Shown one piece after another: positions 1-9,340 of a stretch of DNA of 64,000 nucleotides. The notes under the pieces are model-generated. The model was given only the letters and a program-made list of their open reading frames with translations, had not been told where the DNA came from and did not search any database. How positions within the stretch are numbered: the stretch's first letter is position 1; the number at the start of each line of letters is the position of its first letter. The stretch comes from Balneola sp. (GTDB lineage Bacteria; Bacteroidota; Rhodothermia; Balneolales; Balneolaceae), in the NCBI GenBank assembly GCA_017643645.1, contig JAEPNB010000003.1, forward strand, positions 124,001 through 188,000, in the 5' to 3' direction. The position numbers were made by a program, and so were the translations under genes.

Positions 1-1204
1 AAACAATATCTGTTTCCGAAAACACCGCAAAATAATAGGCGATCAAACTTATGACGACTACTAAGATTCGTATCAATGTTCGTTCATTGCCTTCTGCTTT
101 CATCCAGTTTGCCAGAGATGGAGATTTCGAAAGTCCGTCCCGAACGGCAACCGATGCCGCTGCATGAACAATAGCATCACCCGAAGACATTGAAGCTGCC
201 AAAGTCCCGGCACAAACCAACCCGATCAGAATTACCGGAAGGTCCATTTGAAGCAATACATGTGGCAGAATAGAATCAGCCGGGGTTACATTCGGAAAAG
301 CAAGAACCGCTGCAAAACCGATGATCAGGATCGGAACCAAAAAGATCTGGAAAGTAGGGTAGAGTACAACCGTTAGTTTAATAGTCCGATCACTTTTTGC
401 AGCAAATGCCTTCATAAAGAAATGTGGCCACATAGAAAATCCGATTGCAGAGATCAATACGGCTTAACTGAATCCCCACCAATCCCAGGCGGCTCCGCTG
501 CTGGTTAAACCCGGAGCAGATAGTGCTTCACCAAAATCGGAAGCAATCAATTCCTCAAACATCGGCCCGATTCCTCCATACATCTTTTCAGGAAGATAGA
601 TTCCCAAAAACCACGCAATGATTAGCATAAAAATTCCCTGAAATGTGTTTGTCCATCCAACGCCCATCACTCCACTGAAGAACACGTACACAAGCACAAC
701 TCCGTACGCAATTCCTGCGCCCAACCATTCAGGAATAGTTCCTTCGCTGATCGTATTCAGGACCAATCCGGCGCCTTTCATCTGAAGCGTTAAATAGGGA
801 ATCAAAACTACTACAGTTAGGATTGCTAAAAGAGCTGAAAGTACTTTACTATTGTAGCGGTCCTGAAGTAATTCAGCCTGAGTTACAAACCCGTGTTTTG
901 CACCAAGTTTTCTGGCTTTAGGACCAAAAAAGTAAAAGGGAACCATTCCTAAAGCTCCATAAGCAATAATGTAGAAAGCAGCCGCTCCACGAGAATACGC
1001 CCAACCCGGTCCACCCAAAAATGCAAAAGACGAAAATATGGAAGCGCCCAACACAAAATAGAGAATGAACACATTCATGGAGCGATCACCGGCTACATAT
1101 CCGGCGGCACTGTTACTCACTTTTCTTCCCGGGATGATTCCCATCACCAAAGTGATCGCCAAATAGATCCCACAAATTCCGAGAATAATGATCCAGTCAG
1201 CCAA
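1..1204 (-). pseudogene. Sodium:solute symporter, interrupted by in-frame stop; 3' end beyond window
   Basis: Sodium:solute symporter (SSS) family membrane transporter that would couple Na+ entry to solute uptake; the substrate is unknown. The intact part (464-1204, 246 codons) holds the first transmembrane helices, including FLGGPGWAYSRGAAAFY and the VMGVGWTNTFQG segment. A TAA at 464-466 ends that frame, but the same frame continues without another stop to position 1 for 154 more codons. These encode recognisable SSS sequence (ISAIGFSMWPHFFMKAF, then GTLAASMSSGDAIVHAAAS, the usual Na2-site helix). One base change (for example TCA to TAA) would explain it, so this is either a nonsense mutation or a sequence error. 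The start is TTG at 1204 with GAGGAGG six bases upstream, directly abutting the stop of the DUF3311 gene. Family assignment is firm; the functional state is uncertain. Confidence 0.85.
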
Positions 1205-1459
1205 CTATTTTTCCTCCTCAGTATCTTTTCTAAAAAAGAGAAAGAGTGCTGTAAAGGAGCAACAGACCATCAGAATAACCCAGAAAAAGGAGAGTGGCAG
1301 CCCAAGAACTAATAGCTTTGCTGAACTCATTAAGGGATAAACCGGCCAGATCAAACAGATCTGAATCAGTACCAGAATCGGAACTAAAATAAATGCACGT
1401 TTTCTCCGCTTTGGTGATCGCGATGAAAAAACTAAGCCGTTTGGGATCTTATTGTTCAT
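1205..1459 (-). CDS. DUF3311-like small membrane protein (symporter partner)
   Basis: 84-residue protein with a basic N-terminus (SPKRRKR) followed by two hydrophobic helices at about residues 23-43 and 50-75, and a charged tail. Small DUF3311 proteins of this type are typically encoded immediately before SSS-family sodium:solute symporters. Here the stop codon directly abuts the symporter start, so the two are almost certainly co-transcribed and translationally coupled. The role of DUF3311 is not established; an accessory subunit of the transporter is an inference from context. Confidence 0.7.
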   Translation of the reverse strand: MNNKIPNGLVFSSRSPKRRKRAFILVPILVLIQICLIWPVYPLMSSAKLLVLGLPLSFFWVILMVCCSFTALFLFFRKDTEEEK

Positions 1460-1587
1460 ATCAAAAAATATTTCGCTATAAATACGAAAAGAAGTTTTGA
1501 ATCGAAAGAAGTTTAATACAAACCATCAATGCAATCAGCGATCCAAAATCAACGGAATCAGTCTTCCAAAACCACTACCTTTAAACC

Positions 1588-3432
1588 GTGAGTAATCCCA
1601 AGATCAACATAGAAGTTTCTGAAAAAGTAGCGAACCTGCCGCTTTCACCCGGAGTGTATATCTACAGAGATAAAAATGGAAGTGTGTTGTATGTGGGTAA
1701 AGCCAAGAAGCTCAGAAACAGAGTTCGTTCTTATTTTCAGGAATCCCGGAATGTTGATGGACGCATCAAAACGATGGTTTCCAAGATCGATGATCTGGAA
1801 GTGGTGGTTACTGATTCGGAAGCTGAAGCTCTGATCTTGGAGAATAACTTCATTAAGCAGTATCAGCCTCGCTACAATATTATGTATCGGGATGATAAAT
1901 CATATCCATACATCTGTATCACAAAAGATGATAAACCCAGAGTGTTTCCAACCCGGACCATCGTAAAAGACGGGAGCAAATATTATGGTCCGTACGATAG
2001 TGTGATAAACATGAAGCGGATGCTGGAAACCATTCGTAAAGCTTTTGATCTATGTACCTGCGCAGTTTCAATCAAGAATATTGATCGAACTCGTGGGATT
2101 CCTAAGTGGCATTCCTGTTTCGATGATTATTTAGAGAACTGCTCCGGCGATTGGGATAATGAACGCTATAATGTTGTTGTATCTAAAGTAGAGCGCCTGT
2201 TGAACGGACAAACGGAAGTATTGATCCGCGAACTGAAGGAAGAGATGGAAATAGCATCTTCCGCTTTAGCATTTGAAGAAGCGGCTAAGCTTAGGGATAG
2301 CCTTATAGCCGTGGAGCGCTACAGCAAGAAAATGAAAATGGTCGCTGATAAGAAAGTAGATCGTGATGTTTTTGCATTGATTATCGATTCAGAACTTGTA
2401 GAAGCCTGCGGAGTTTTATTTAAAGTACGGGAAGGAAAATTGATCGGTAAATTCCATCGCTTTTTGAAAAATATTGATGGATTGGCTGAAGGTGTTCTGC
2501 TGCAGTCTTTTGTGGAAGATTATTATACCGGACAATATACTGCTGCTATTCCGGATGAGGTTTATATCAGCAAAGAGATGGAAGATGATGAAGCATTGGT
2601 ACAGTATCTATATCAGGAAAAAGGGAAAAAAGTACCGGTTCATGTACCGCAGATCGGAGAGAAAGCTCAGTTGATCAAAATGGCCAAATCGAATGCGAAA
2701 CTACATTTAAACGAAAGAAGATTAGAAAAAGAAAAAGCAGAACGAGATCGCATTCCTCATGCAGTAAAAGAACTGAAAGAACATTTAGGTTTACAGGGAC
2801 TTCCTCGTAGAATTGAGTGCTTTGATAATTCAAATTTACAGGGATCAGATCCTGTTGCTTCTATGGTTTGTTTTGTAGATGCTAAACCCCGAAAAAGTGA
2901 ATACAAACGATTCAATATCAAAACGGTAGTCGGACCTGATGACTTTGCATCAATGAAAGAGATATTGACGCGGCGCTACTCCAAAGTGATGAAAGATGGA
3001 TTGCAAATTCCGGATCTTATTATTGTAGATGGAGGAAAAGGACAACTAAGCTCTGCAGTGGAAGCCCTTAAAGAAATTGGGTTTTATGGAGAATGTGAAA
3101 TTATCGGCTTGGCCAAGAGATTAGAAGAAGTGTTTTTGCCTGAGAAGTCAGAATCAATAATGATTCCCAAAAAATCTACGGCACTTAAACTGATCCAACA
3201 AGCCAGAGATGAAGCGCATCGGTTTGCGATCACATTTCATCGTCAAAAAAGGTCCAAGAGAACATTGATTACGGAACTCACTGATATAGAAGGAGTGGGT
3301 GAAAAAACATCACAAACACTATTGAAGGAATTCGGTTCAGTCAAAAAAGTAAAACAAGCCGAAATAGAAGAGATTCAAAAAGTGATCGGGAAAAAATCCG
3401 GAGAAAAAGTTTACAACCATTTCAATAACTAG
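1588..3432 (+). CDS. uvrC: UvrABC excinuclease subunit C
   Basis: UvrC, the nuclease subunit of nucleotide excision repair that cuts on both sides of a lesion in the UvrB-DNA complex. The 614 residues match the usual length. The order is an N-terminal GIY-YIG nuclease (PGVYIY near 22 and LYVGKAKKLRNRVRSYF near 34-50), a UVR motif for UvrB contact around 205-240 (ALAFEEAAKLRDSL), the RNase H-like endonuclease domain (ECFDNSNLQGS, IIVDGGKGQLS), and a C-terminal helix-hairpin-helix pair (LTDIEGVGEKTSQTLL). The start is GTG at 1588, which begins exactly at the conserved N-terminus; no strong ribosome binding site is visible. It is a single gene, with 228 bp before the next gene. Confidence 0.97.
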   Translation: MSNPKINIEVSEKVANLPLSPGVYIYRDKNGSVLYVGKAKKLRNRVRSYFQESRNVDGRIKTMVSKIDDLEVVVTDSEAEALILENNFIKQYQPRYNIMYRDDKSYPYICITKDDKPRVFPTRTIVKDGSKYYGPYDSVINMKRMLETIRKAFDLCTCAVSIKNIDRTRGIPKWHSCFDDYLENCSGDWDNERYNVVVSKVERLLNGQTEVLIRELKEEMEIASSALAFEEAAKLRDSLIAVERYSKKMKMVADKKVDRDVFALIIDSELVEACGVLFKVREGKLIGKFHRFLKNIDGLAEGVLLQSFVEDYYTGQYTAAIPDEVYISKEMEDDEALVQYLYQEKGKKVPVHVPQIGEKAQLIKMAKSNAKLHLNERRLEKEKAERDRIPHAVKELKEHLGLQGLPRRIECFDNSNLQGSDPVASMVCFVDAKPRKSEYKRFNIKTVVGPDDFASMKEILTRRYSKVMKDGLQIPDLIIVDGGKGQLSSAVEALKEIGFYGECEIIGLAKRLEEVFLPEKSESIMIPKKSTALKLIQQARDEAHRFAITFHRQKRSKRTLITELTDIEGVGEKTSQTLLKEFGSVKKVKQAEIEEIQKVIGKKSGEKVYNHFNN

Positions 3433-3660
3433 CTCGTCTTAGATTTTGATGTGATTAAACGGCTAACATCATCATGTGATATGAAGACTGAGTATCATCA
3501 ATTAAAATAGAACCAAGCCAATTGTCTTAGCTCTTCGTACAATAGTGCAAGACAAGAGGTAAAATGCTCTTTGTGTTAATAAATGTTATTGACTGAATGT
3601 AATTGAGGTATTCAGAGTTTATTCAATACGTTGGCAAAGAGTTAACCCCAAAATACACGG

Positions 3661-4314
3661 GTGAACATAATGGAACTATTAAAGAGAACTACAAAGGCAT
3701 CTTATAAAGATCTTCGGGACAGAGATCTGGTACGTTATTTCAGAAAAAAAGCTGACGAAGCTGCATTCAATGAGTTAATGAACCGACATCAGGCAAAAAT
3801 TTATTCATACATTTATAGTATGATCAACAACCCTGAAACAGCTAATGATATTTTCCAGGAAGTGTTTACGAAGGTAGTCACAAAAATGGATGACACCTAC
3901 AACGAACAGGGTAAATGGATTGCCTGGGTAATGAGAATTGCGCATAATGCAACAATTGATCATATAAGAAAACAAAAGCGTTACATTGACGTTAACTCTT
4001 GGTACGACGATGATGATTCTCGCTCAGATTACTTCGATAGAATGACGGACGAGAGTTGGGTAGACGCAGATGAGCAATTAGTTGAAGGCGAAACAAAGTC
4101 CAGTTTAATGGCTCATATAGCTAAATTACCCGAAGAGCAACGCACCGTTGTACTTTTGAGGCATTATTATGAAATGCCCTTTAAAGAAATCGCAGAATTG
4201 ACTAATGTATCAATAAATACGGCACTAGGTCGTATGCGTTATGCGTTGATCAATTTGCGCAAGCACTTTGAGGAAGAAAGACAACATGAGTTTAAACATG
4301 CAAATAAACGATGA
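3661..4314 (+). CDS. ECF-type RNA polymerase sigma factor
   Basis: 217-residue sigma-70 family factor of the extracytoplasmic-function type. The region 2 core is at about 35-100 (FNELMNRHQAKIYSYIYSMI, then NDIFQEVFTKV and WIAWVMRIAHNATIDHIRK). Region 4 is near 155-205 with the HTH phrase MPFKEIAELTNVSINTALGR. Regions 3.1-3.2 are absent, as in ECF factors. The start is GTG at 3661, with an alternative in-frame ATG at 3670. The gene overlaps the downstream gene for a membrane-anchored protein of anti-sigma type, so the two probably form a sigma/anti-sigma pair. The signal it responds to cannot be read from the sequence. Confidence 0.93.
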   Translation: MNIMELLKRTTKASYKDLRDRDLVRYFRKKADEAAFNELMNRHQAKIYSYIYSMINNPETANDIFQEVFTKVVTKMDDTYNEQGKWIAWVMRIAHNATIDHIRKQKRYIDVNSWYDDDDSRSDYFDRMTDESWVDADEQLVEGETKSSLMAHIAKLPEEQRTVVLLRHYYEMPFKEIAELTNVSINTALGRMRYALINLRKHFEEERQHEFKHANKR

Positions 4315-4861
4315 AGACTGTATTCGGTACCTCATGAGGGAGATGGATCCCTCTGAGGAGATCGAATTTGAAAGAGAAATGATGAGTAATGAAAACTTAC
4401 TCATAGAAGTTGAAAGTTTAAGGAGCACATACAATAAGGTTAAAAAGTTACCATTAAAGCAGACACCTGCTGAAATACTCAATAAGGTTAAAGAACAAGC
4501 CATATCCGATCAGCAAAAGCAGTTACGCAGTTCGTTTAAGTTAATAGGATGGTTTGGAAAAACGGTAGCAGTAGCAGCAACTATTCTGCTACTTGTTTCA
4601 GTTTCTATGTATTTCATTGATTTTGGAACGCTGACCAGCTCACCTGCTCAAAGCACTGTAATTTCTGCCGGTACCGTTCAGCCATGGGTTGACAGGAATG
4701 AAATTATTAAGATATCAGATCGTACAGACGCGGTTCAGGCACAAAGAATTGGGGCTGAGTACGAAAAGAGTTACGAAAAACTTATTCCGGTAGATAAGGT
4801 TGATATATCCTCAAATCAAAGACAGGGAGTACTATTAACCAGTTCCCCGGTTAATAACTAA
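4286..4861 (+). CDS. Putative membrane-anchored anti-sigma factor
   Basis: About 191 residues from the ATG at 4286, overlapping the end of the ECF sigma gene by 29 bp; a longer frame would need a TTG at 4268. The N-terminal cytoplasmic region (YLMREMDPSEEIEFEREM) resembles the helical sigma-binding part of many Bacteroidota anti-sigma factors. No HxxxCxxC zinc motif is seen. One transmembrane helix lies at about 86-106 (TVAVAATILLLVSVSMYFI), and the remainder would be periplasmic. The overlap with the sigma gene suggests translational coupling. Assignment rests on topology and context. Confidence 0.7.
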   Translation: MSLNMQINDEDCIRYLMREMDPSEEIEFEREMMSNENLLIEVESLRSTYNKVKKLPLKQTPAEILNKVKEQAISDQQKQLRSSFKLIGWFGKTVAVAATILLLVSVSMYFIDFGTLTSSPAQSTVISAGTVQPWVDRNEIIKISDRTDAVQAQRIGAEYEKSYEKLIPVDKVDISSNQRQGVLLTSSPVNN

Positions 4862-4868
4862 TCCCAAT

Positions 4869-4899
4869 TGTGGATAACTTGCTATATGGATGTGAATAA
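4869..4899 (-). promoter_or_regulatory. Pair of DnaA-box matches upstream of parA
   Basis: 4869-4877 reads TGTGGATAA, the exact reverse complement of the DnaA box TTATCCACA. 4891-4899 reads TGTGAATAA, the reverse complement of TTATTCACA, which fits TTATNCACA. The two are in the same orientation, 22 bp apart, in the 111-bp gap before parA. Binding is inferred from the motif only. Confidence 0.5.
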
Positions 4900-4972
4900 G
4901 TATTTTTGTATCGCATGATACCTCGCTTTATATTGATTTTAATGTCAAAGAACCAAAATAAGCGAGTATTTA

Positions 4973-5770
4973 ATGGGTAAAGTTATCTCTATAGCAAATC
5001 AAAAGGGAGGAGTAGGTAAAACAACTACTGCTATCAACTTAGCTGCTAGTTTAGCGGCCATAGAGCACCCAACACTTGTAATTGATATAGATCCTCAAAG
5101 TAATACAACAAGTGGATTAGGTATTGATGTTAAGACAGTTACCAATTCTATATATGAAGTGATGATTGGTAGCACAGACACTACTGAAACGATACGTTCA
5201 ACAGAATTAGATTTTCTGGATTTGGTACCGGCTCATATAAATTTGGTAGGTGCGGAAATTGAAATGATTGACAGAGAGGATCGCGAAAGAATTCTTGATA
5301 AGGCTATCGGTGATTTAAGAGATAAATATGACTTTATCATTATTGACTGCCCGCCTTCGCTGGGACTTTTAACAATCAATGCACTTACTGCATCGGATTC
5401 AATCGTGATACCGGTTCAGTGTGAGTACTTTGCGTTAGAAGGTCTTGGTCAATTATTAAATACGATCAAAATTGTAAGACAACATTTGAATCCTGATCTG
5501 GATATAGAAGGGGTTTTATTGACAATGTATGATACCAGAACAAGATTATCCAATCAGGTGGCTGAAGAAGTAAAGCGTTATTTTGATGACAGAGTTTTCA
5601 AATCGGTGATCGCCAGAAATATCAGGCTCGCTGAAGCTCCAAGTTTTGGCAAACCGGCGCTTTTATATGATTCTACCAGTACCGGAAGTAAAAACTATCT
5701 GTCTTTAGCTCGTGAGATCATTAAGAAAAACAGAAAGCTATTTAAGAATAGTCCTGTACTTTCTAATTAA
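4973..5770 (+). CDS. parA: Chromosome partitioning ATPase ParA (Soj)
   Basis: 265-residue ParA/MinD-type ATPase that forms ATP-dependent gradients on the nucleoid and moves ParB-parS complexes. The deviant Walker A motif KGGVGKTTT is at residues 10-18, the A' motif [13 protein letters not shown] near 40-52, and Walker [10 protein letters not shown] near 122-130. The N-terminus starts directly with the P-loop, without the HTH extension of plasmid type Ia ParA, as expected for a chromosomal Soj. The gene is followed after 11 bp by parB, in the usual order. Two DnaA-box matches lie just upstream. Confidence 0.96.
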   Translation: MGKVISIANQKGGVGKTTTAINLAASLAAIEHPTLVIDIDPQSNTTSGLGIDVKTVTNSIYEVMIGSTDTTETIRSTELDFLDLVPAHINLVGAEIEMIDREDRERILDKAIGDLRDKYDFIIIDCPPSLGLLTINALTASDSIVIPVQCEYFALEGLGQLLNTIKIVRQHLNPDLDIEGVLLTMYDTRTRLSNQVAEEVKRYFDDRVFKSVIARNIRLAEAPSFGKPALLYDSTSTGSKNYLSLAREIIKKNRKLFKNSPVLSN

Positions 5771-5781
5771 GGAATAATAGA

Positions 5782-6726
5782 ATGGCAAAGAAGGTTTTAG
5801 GAAGAGGTTTAGGAGTATATTTTCCGGAATATCAATCCGACGAGGAGAAATCCGAAGAGAGTAAAAGAGAGCCTATAGCAAAGCAAAAAGGCTCAAAATC
5901 GGAAAAACCAGTTGAAGTTGATCCTGCCGAATTAGTAAACGTTGTTCTTCATATTCCTGTTGATGATATCAGAGCAAACCCACACCAGCCGCGTAAGGAA
6001 TTTGATGAAGAAAAGCTGGACGAGCTGGCTGACTCCATTAAAGAGCATGGGATTATTCAGCCACTTACGGTCAGGTATATTGGCGAGAGAAAGTTTGAGC
6101 TTATCAGTGGTGAACGCAGATTAAAAGCATCGAAACTTGCCGGACTAAAAGAGATAGCTGCCTACGTTCGTAAAGCTGATGATGAGCAAAGTATGGCATT
6201 TGCTTTGATAGAGAATATTCAGAGGGAGGATTTGAATGCCCTTGAAGTTGCTATGGCGTACAAAAGGCTTTTAGAAGAATTTGATTATACTCAAGCTCAG
6301 GTAGCGGAAAGAGTGGGTAAGAACAGAACAACTGTTACAAACATGTTGCGGTTATTGACCTTACCGGATTTCATTCAAACTGCTTTAAAGAAGAATGAAA
6401 TAGCCATGGGACATGCTCGTTCTCTTATCACTATCGAAGATATTTCTGATCAGCAAAAGCTGTTAAAAAAAGCAGTTAGCAATGAATGGTCGGTTCGGCA
6501 AATGGAAGATGCGGTAAGAACGTTATCTTCTGAAGGTACGAAAAAGAAAACATCACTTAAGAAAGATCCGAATAATCCGTTTTACGAAGAAATATCTTCG
6601 AGACTGAGACAAACTTTCAGTACTAAAGTTCAGGTAAATCCAAAGGCTAAAGGTGGAGAAATTAAAATCGAATATTATTCAGAAGATGACCTGGAGCGCA
6701 TTCTTGGTATTCTTGATTCGATTTAA
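5782..6726 (+). CDS. parB: Chromosome partitioning protein ParB (Spo0J)
   Basis: 314-residue ParB-family CTPase clamp that binds parS and loads onto origin-proximal DNA. After a charged linker (about 15-55) comes the ParB/Srx domain with NPHQPRKEF and the CTP-binding signature ISGERRLKASKLAG, then ENIQREDLNALE, the HTH region (YTQAQVAERVGKNRTTVTNMLRLL), and a C-terminal dimerisation segment after about 265. Upstream parA is its partner. I found no parS site in the window. The 3' end is overlapped by the next reading frame. Confidence 0.96.
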   Translation: MAKKVLGRGLGVYFPEYQSDEEKSEESKREPIAKQKGSKSEKPVEVDPAELVNVVLHIPVDDIRANPHQPRKEFDEEKLDELADSIKEHGIIQPLTVRYIGERKFELISGERRLKASKLAGLKEIAAYVRKADDEQSMAFALIENIQREDLNALEVAMAYKRLLEEFDYTQAQVAERVGKNRTTVTNMLRLLTLPDFIQTALKKNEIAMGHARSLITIEDISDQQKLLKKAVSNEWSVRQMEDAVRTLSSEGTKKKTSLKKDPNNPFYEEISSRLRQTFSTKVQVNPKAKGGEIKIEYYSEDDLERILGILDSI

Positions 6727-7318
6727 TATTGGATTAATTGGTTTTTTGATCATGGGTTCAGTAAGTACTCATGCTCAATATTTGCAAAGAACCGATCTTA
6801 ACAGAGCTTCCTATACTTATTCACTACAGGCGGATAGTACAAAACCGGAGTATCCAAATCCTAAATCCGTAGTTAGAAAATCTTTGATCATCCCGGGCTG
6901 GGGTCAGGTAGTTAATAAGCAAGCCTGGAAAGTCCCAATTGTTTATGGTTTGCTTGGCGGGCTTGGATATTACAGTGTATATCTGACTAAACAATATCAT
7001 GATTACAGAGCTGCTTATTATAATTCATTTGATTCAAGCACAGATATGAGATTTGGCCCAACACCCGGTTATTTGGAGGGTCAAAATGTTAGCAGTTTAA
7101 AAAGTAACAGGGATTTTTTAAGAAACAGAAGAGACTTTATCTATGTAACCATTTTCTTGTCTTATGTGCTGAATGCCGTAGACGCTTATGTTTTTGCACA
7201 TTTACGCCCTTTTGATGTTTCAGATGATCTTTCAATGAAAAGAACATTTAAGCCCAACAACATTACTTCTCCGTTACTGGGAGATGTACCTTCAATTTCA
7301 CTTTCAATAAGTTTTTAG
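6686..7318 (+). CDS. DUF5683 family membrane protein
   Basis: Protein of about 210 residues of the DUF5683 type, commonly found beside parAB in Bacteroidota-like genomes; function unknown. It has an N-terminal hydrophobic export signal ending near VSTHAQ, then the typical motif KSLIIPGWGQVVNKQAWKVP with a glycine-rich membrane helix (YGLLGGLGYYSVYL), and a second helix near FIYVTIFLSYVLNAVDAYVFAHL. The start is uncertain: keeping the signal peptide whole requires initiation inside parB, at ATG 6686 or GTG 6653, because the first ATG after parB (6752) would truncate the signal. The gene is tightly spaced with the LOG-family gene that follows. Confidence 0.75.
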   Translation: MTWSAFLVFLIRFNIGLIGFLIMGSVSTHAQYLQRTDLNRASYTYSLQADSTKPEYPNPKSVVRKSLIIPGWGQVVNKQAWKVPIVYGLLGGLGYYSVYLTKQYHDYRAAYYNSFDSSTDMRFGPTPGYLEGQNVSSLKSNRDFLRNRRDFIYVTIFLSYVLNAVDAYVFAHLRPFDVSDDLSMKRTFKPNNITSPLLGDVPSISLSISF

Positions 7319-7319
7319 C

Positions 7320-8021
7320 ATGAATAAATCGAAAAAGTCAGAAGTTCAAATACAGAGACAATATGAAGAAGGCAGTAATAAAGACATCTGGAGCGTTTTT
7401 AAAATTATGGGGGAATTTGTTGAAGGCTTTGATACTTTATACAAAGTAGGACCCTGTATATCTATTTTTGGGTCTGCAAGAACAAAGCCGGGTGACAAGT
7501 ACTATGAGCTTGCTGTTGAAACGGGTAAGTTGATCACAGAAAAAGGCTTTGGAGTGATAACAGGAGGGGGTCCCGGCATTATGGAAGCCGGCAATAAAGG
7601 TGCCTCGATTGGAAAAGGACGTTCAGTAGGTCTGGGGATAGAATTACCATTCGAACAGGGAATGAATGAATTTGTAAACAAAGATTATTCTGTTGACTTC
7701 AATTATTTCTTTGTAAGAAAGGTGATGTTCGTAAAATACGCTCAGGGTTTTATAGTTTTTCCGGGTGGCTTTGGAACTTTAGATGAACTTTTTGAAAGTT
7801 TGACTCTGATTCAGACGCATAAAATCACCAAGATTCCGATAATTCTTTTTGGGTCAGAATATTGGAATGGTTTGGTTGATTGGATCAATAAAACAATGGT
7901 AGAAGCCGGTACAATTTCAGAGAAAGATTCTGATTTATTTCACGTTACAGACAGTAAAGAAGAAGCTGTAAAAATCATTTGTGATTTCTACGAAAAGAAA
8001 GATCCAAAGCCAAACTTCTAA
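7320..8021 (+). CDS. LOG family / TIGR00730 Rossmann-fold protein
   Basis: 233-residue protein of the LOG (lysine decarboxylase-like) family. Members include cytokinin-type nucleoside 5'-monophosphate phosphoribohydrolases and other nucleotide hydrolases. The signature GGGPGIMEAGNKGA is near residues 81-94, and PGGFGTLDELFESL, the catalytic PGGxGTxxE motif, near 148-161. The start ATG lies one base after the upstream stop, indicating co-transcription with the DUF5683 gene. The cellular substrate is not known. Confidence 0.88.
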   Translation: MNKSKKSEVQIQRQYEEGSNKDIWSVFKIMGEFVEGFDTLYKVGPCISIFGSARTKPGDKYYELAVETGKLITEKGFGVITGGGPGIMEAGNKGASIGKGRSVGLGIELPFEQGMNEFVNKDYSVDFNYFFVRKVMFVKYAQGFIVFPGGFGTLDELFESLTLIQTHKITKIPIILFGSEYWNGLVDWINKTMVEAGTISEKDSDLFHVTDSKEEAVKIICDFYEKKDPKPNF

Positions 8022-8158
8022 TTCTAATTCGGAACAATCAAGTTGATTTCGGAGTTAAAACAATAAATTCTGAAATTCATGGGTTATATATTTTCGATAT
8101 GGAGCTTTTTTATTTAAATTAAAAGCTTTGAATTAATTAACAATACAACTTTAGACAA

Positions 8159-9172
8159 ATGAAGGTTTTTAATAAAAGTTTATTAGTATTATTTGTGAGC
8201 TTGTTTGTAAGCAATGTATTTGCTCAAAGCACTTATGAAGATGCAGTAAAGCTATATAACAGTGCAGCTGAACAAGCTTCAGCAAAAGAATATGATAAAG
8301 CAATTTCTACATACATGGAAGCTGCCAAAATCGGGGAAGAATTGGGTACTCCGCAGGGAACAGATATTAAGTCGCGTTCTGAGCAACAAATTCCTAAAGT
8401 CCAGTTAAATAAAGCAGGTAACTTATTTAACGCATTCAGATCATCCAAACAGATAGCTGATCTTGATGTTGCAATCGCCGCGTTTGAAGAAACAGTAAAG
8501 ATGGGTAAAGAGTATGAGGATACCCGAGTAACACAAGCTGCACAAGGATATGTTCCTCAGTTGTACTACCAAAAAGCTACTATGCTTTTTAAAAGAGAAA
8601 TGTATCAGGAAGCTGATAATGCTTTAAATAGTGCTATTCAGGCAAATGCTAACTATGCTCAGCCTTACTACACTAAAGGTTTAGTTGCCAAGAAATTATC
8701 AGACGATATTAATGATGCTTTAAGATGGTTTGATCAGGCAATTGCAGTTGCAGATAAGACAAACAAAGGACAAATCTCGAGACAAGCAAAAAATGCGGCT
8801 CATGATGAACTTCTTTTCAGAGGATCCAAGCTTATAGAATCAAAGAACTACAGTGATGCTATTGATCTACTAAAATTAGCTACTGAGTATGATGCAGAGT
8901 CAGCTGATGTATATTACAGAATTGCTGAAGCTTACAATAAGCAAAGTAAATATGACTTAGCTATTTCAAATGCCAAAACTGCATTAACTCATGAGAAAGG
9001 CGGTAAAACAGATAAAGCAAAAATATATTTTGAAATGGGTTTTGCTTATCAAATGAAAGGCAACAAATCAGATGCCTGCAGCGCTTATACAAATGCTTCT
9101 TTTGGATCATTTAAAGCCCCCGCAGAACACTCTATGGAATTTGAATTAAAGTGTGGAACTACGACCAACTAA
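8159..9172 (+). CDS. Exported tetratricopeptide repeat protein
   Basis: 337 residues with a clear signal peptide (MKVFNKSLLVLFVSLFVSNV, cleavage near FAQ). The rest is helical and built of TPR-like repeats: AKEYDKAISTYMEAAKIGEE, FKREMYQEADNALNSAIQAN, SKNYSDAIDLLKLATEYD and QSKYDLAISNAKTALTHE. It probably acts as a periplasmic protein-protein scaffold; the partner is unknown. Its own 137-bp upstream gap and the strong hairpin terminator just downstream mark it as a separate transcription unit. Confidence 0.85.
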   Translation: MKVFNKSLLVLFVSLFVSNVFAQSTYEDAVKLYNSAAEQASAKEYDKAISTYMEAAKIGEELGTPQGTDIKSRSEQQIPKVQLNKAGNLFNAFRSSKQIADLDVAIAAFEETVKMGKEYEDTRVTQAAQGYVPQLYYQKATMLFKREMYQEADNALNSAIQANANYAQPYYTKGLVAKKLSDDINDALRWFDQAIAVADKTNKGQISRQAKNAAHDELLFRGSKLIESKNYSDAIDLLKLATEYDAESADVYYRIAEAYNKQSKYDLAISNAKTALTHEKGGKTDKAKIYFEMGFAYQMKGNKSDACSAYTNASFGSFKAPAEHSMEFELKCGTTTN

Positions 9173-9190
9173 TTCATTCATGTATTTTAA

Positions 9191-9224
9191 AGCTCAGTGA
9201 AAATATTCACTGAGCTTTTTTTTT
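9191..9224 (+). terminator. Rho-independent terminator after TPR gene
   Basis: A perfect 10-bp stem AGCTCAGTGA / TCACTGAGCT with a six-base loop is followed by a run of eight or more T residues. It lies 18 bases after the TPR gene stop codon. Confidence 0.93.
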
Positions 9225-9340
9225 ATTTAATGTTTTCTAAAAATCTTCGGCAAAGGATTTATCTCTTCAATCTAAAAAAAGCTTTTCCTATCTTTCTTTG
9301 ATTTTTAATGTGCTAATACAAAACTAACTACTCTTTTTAA

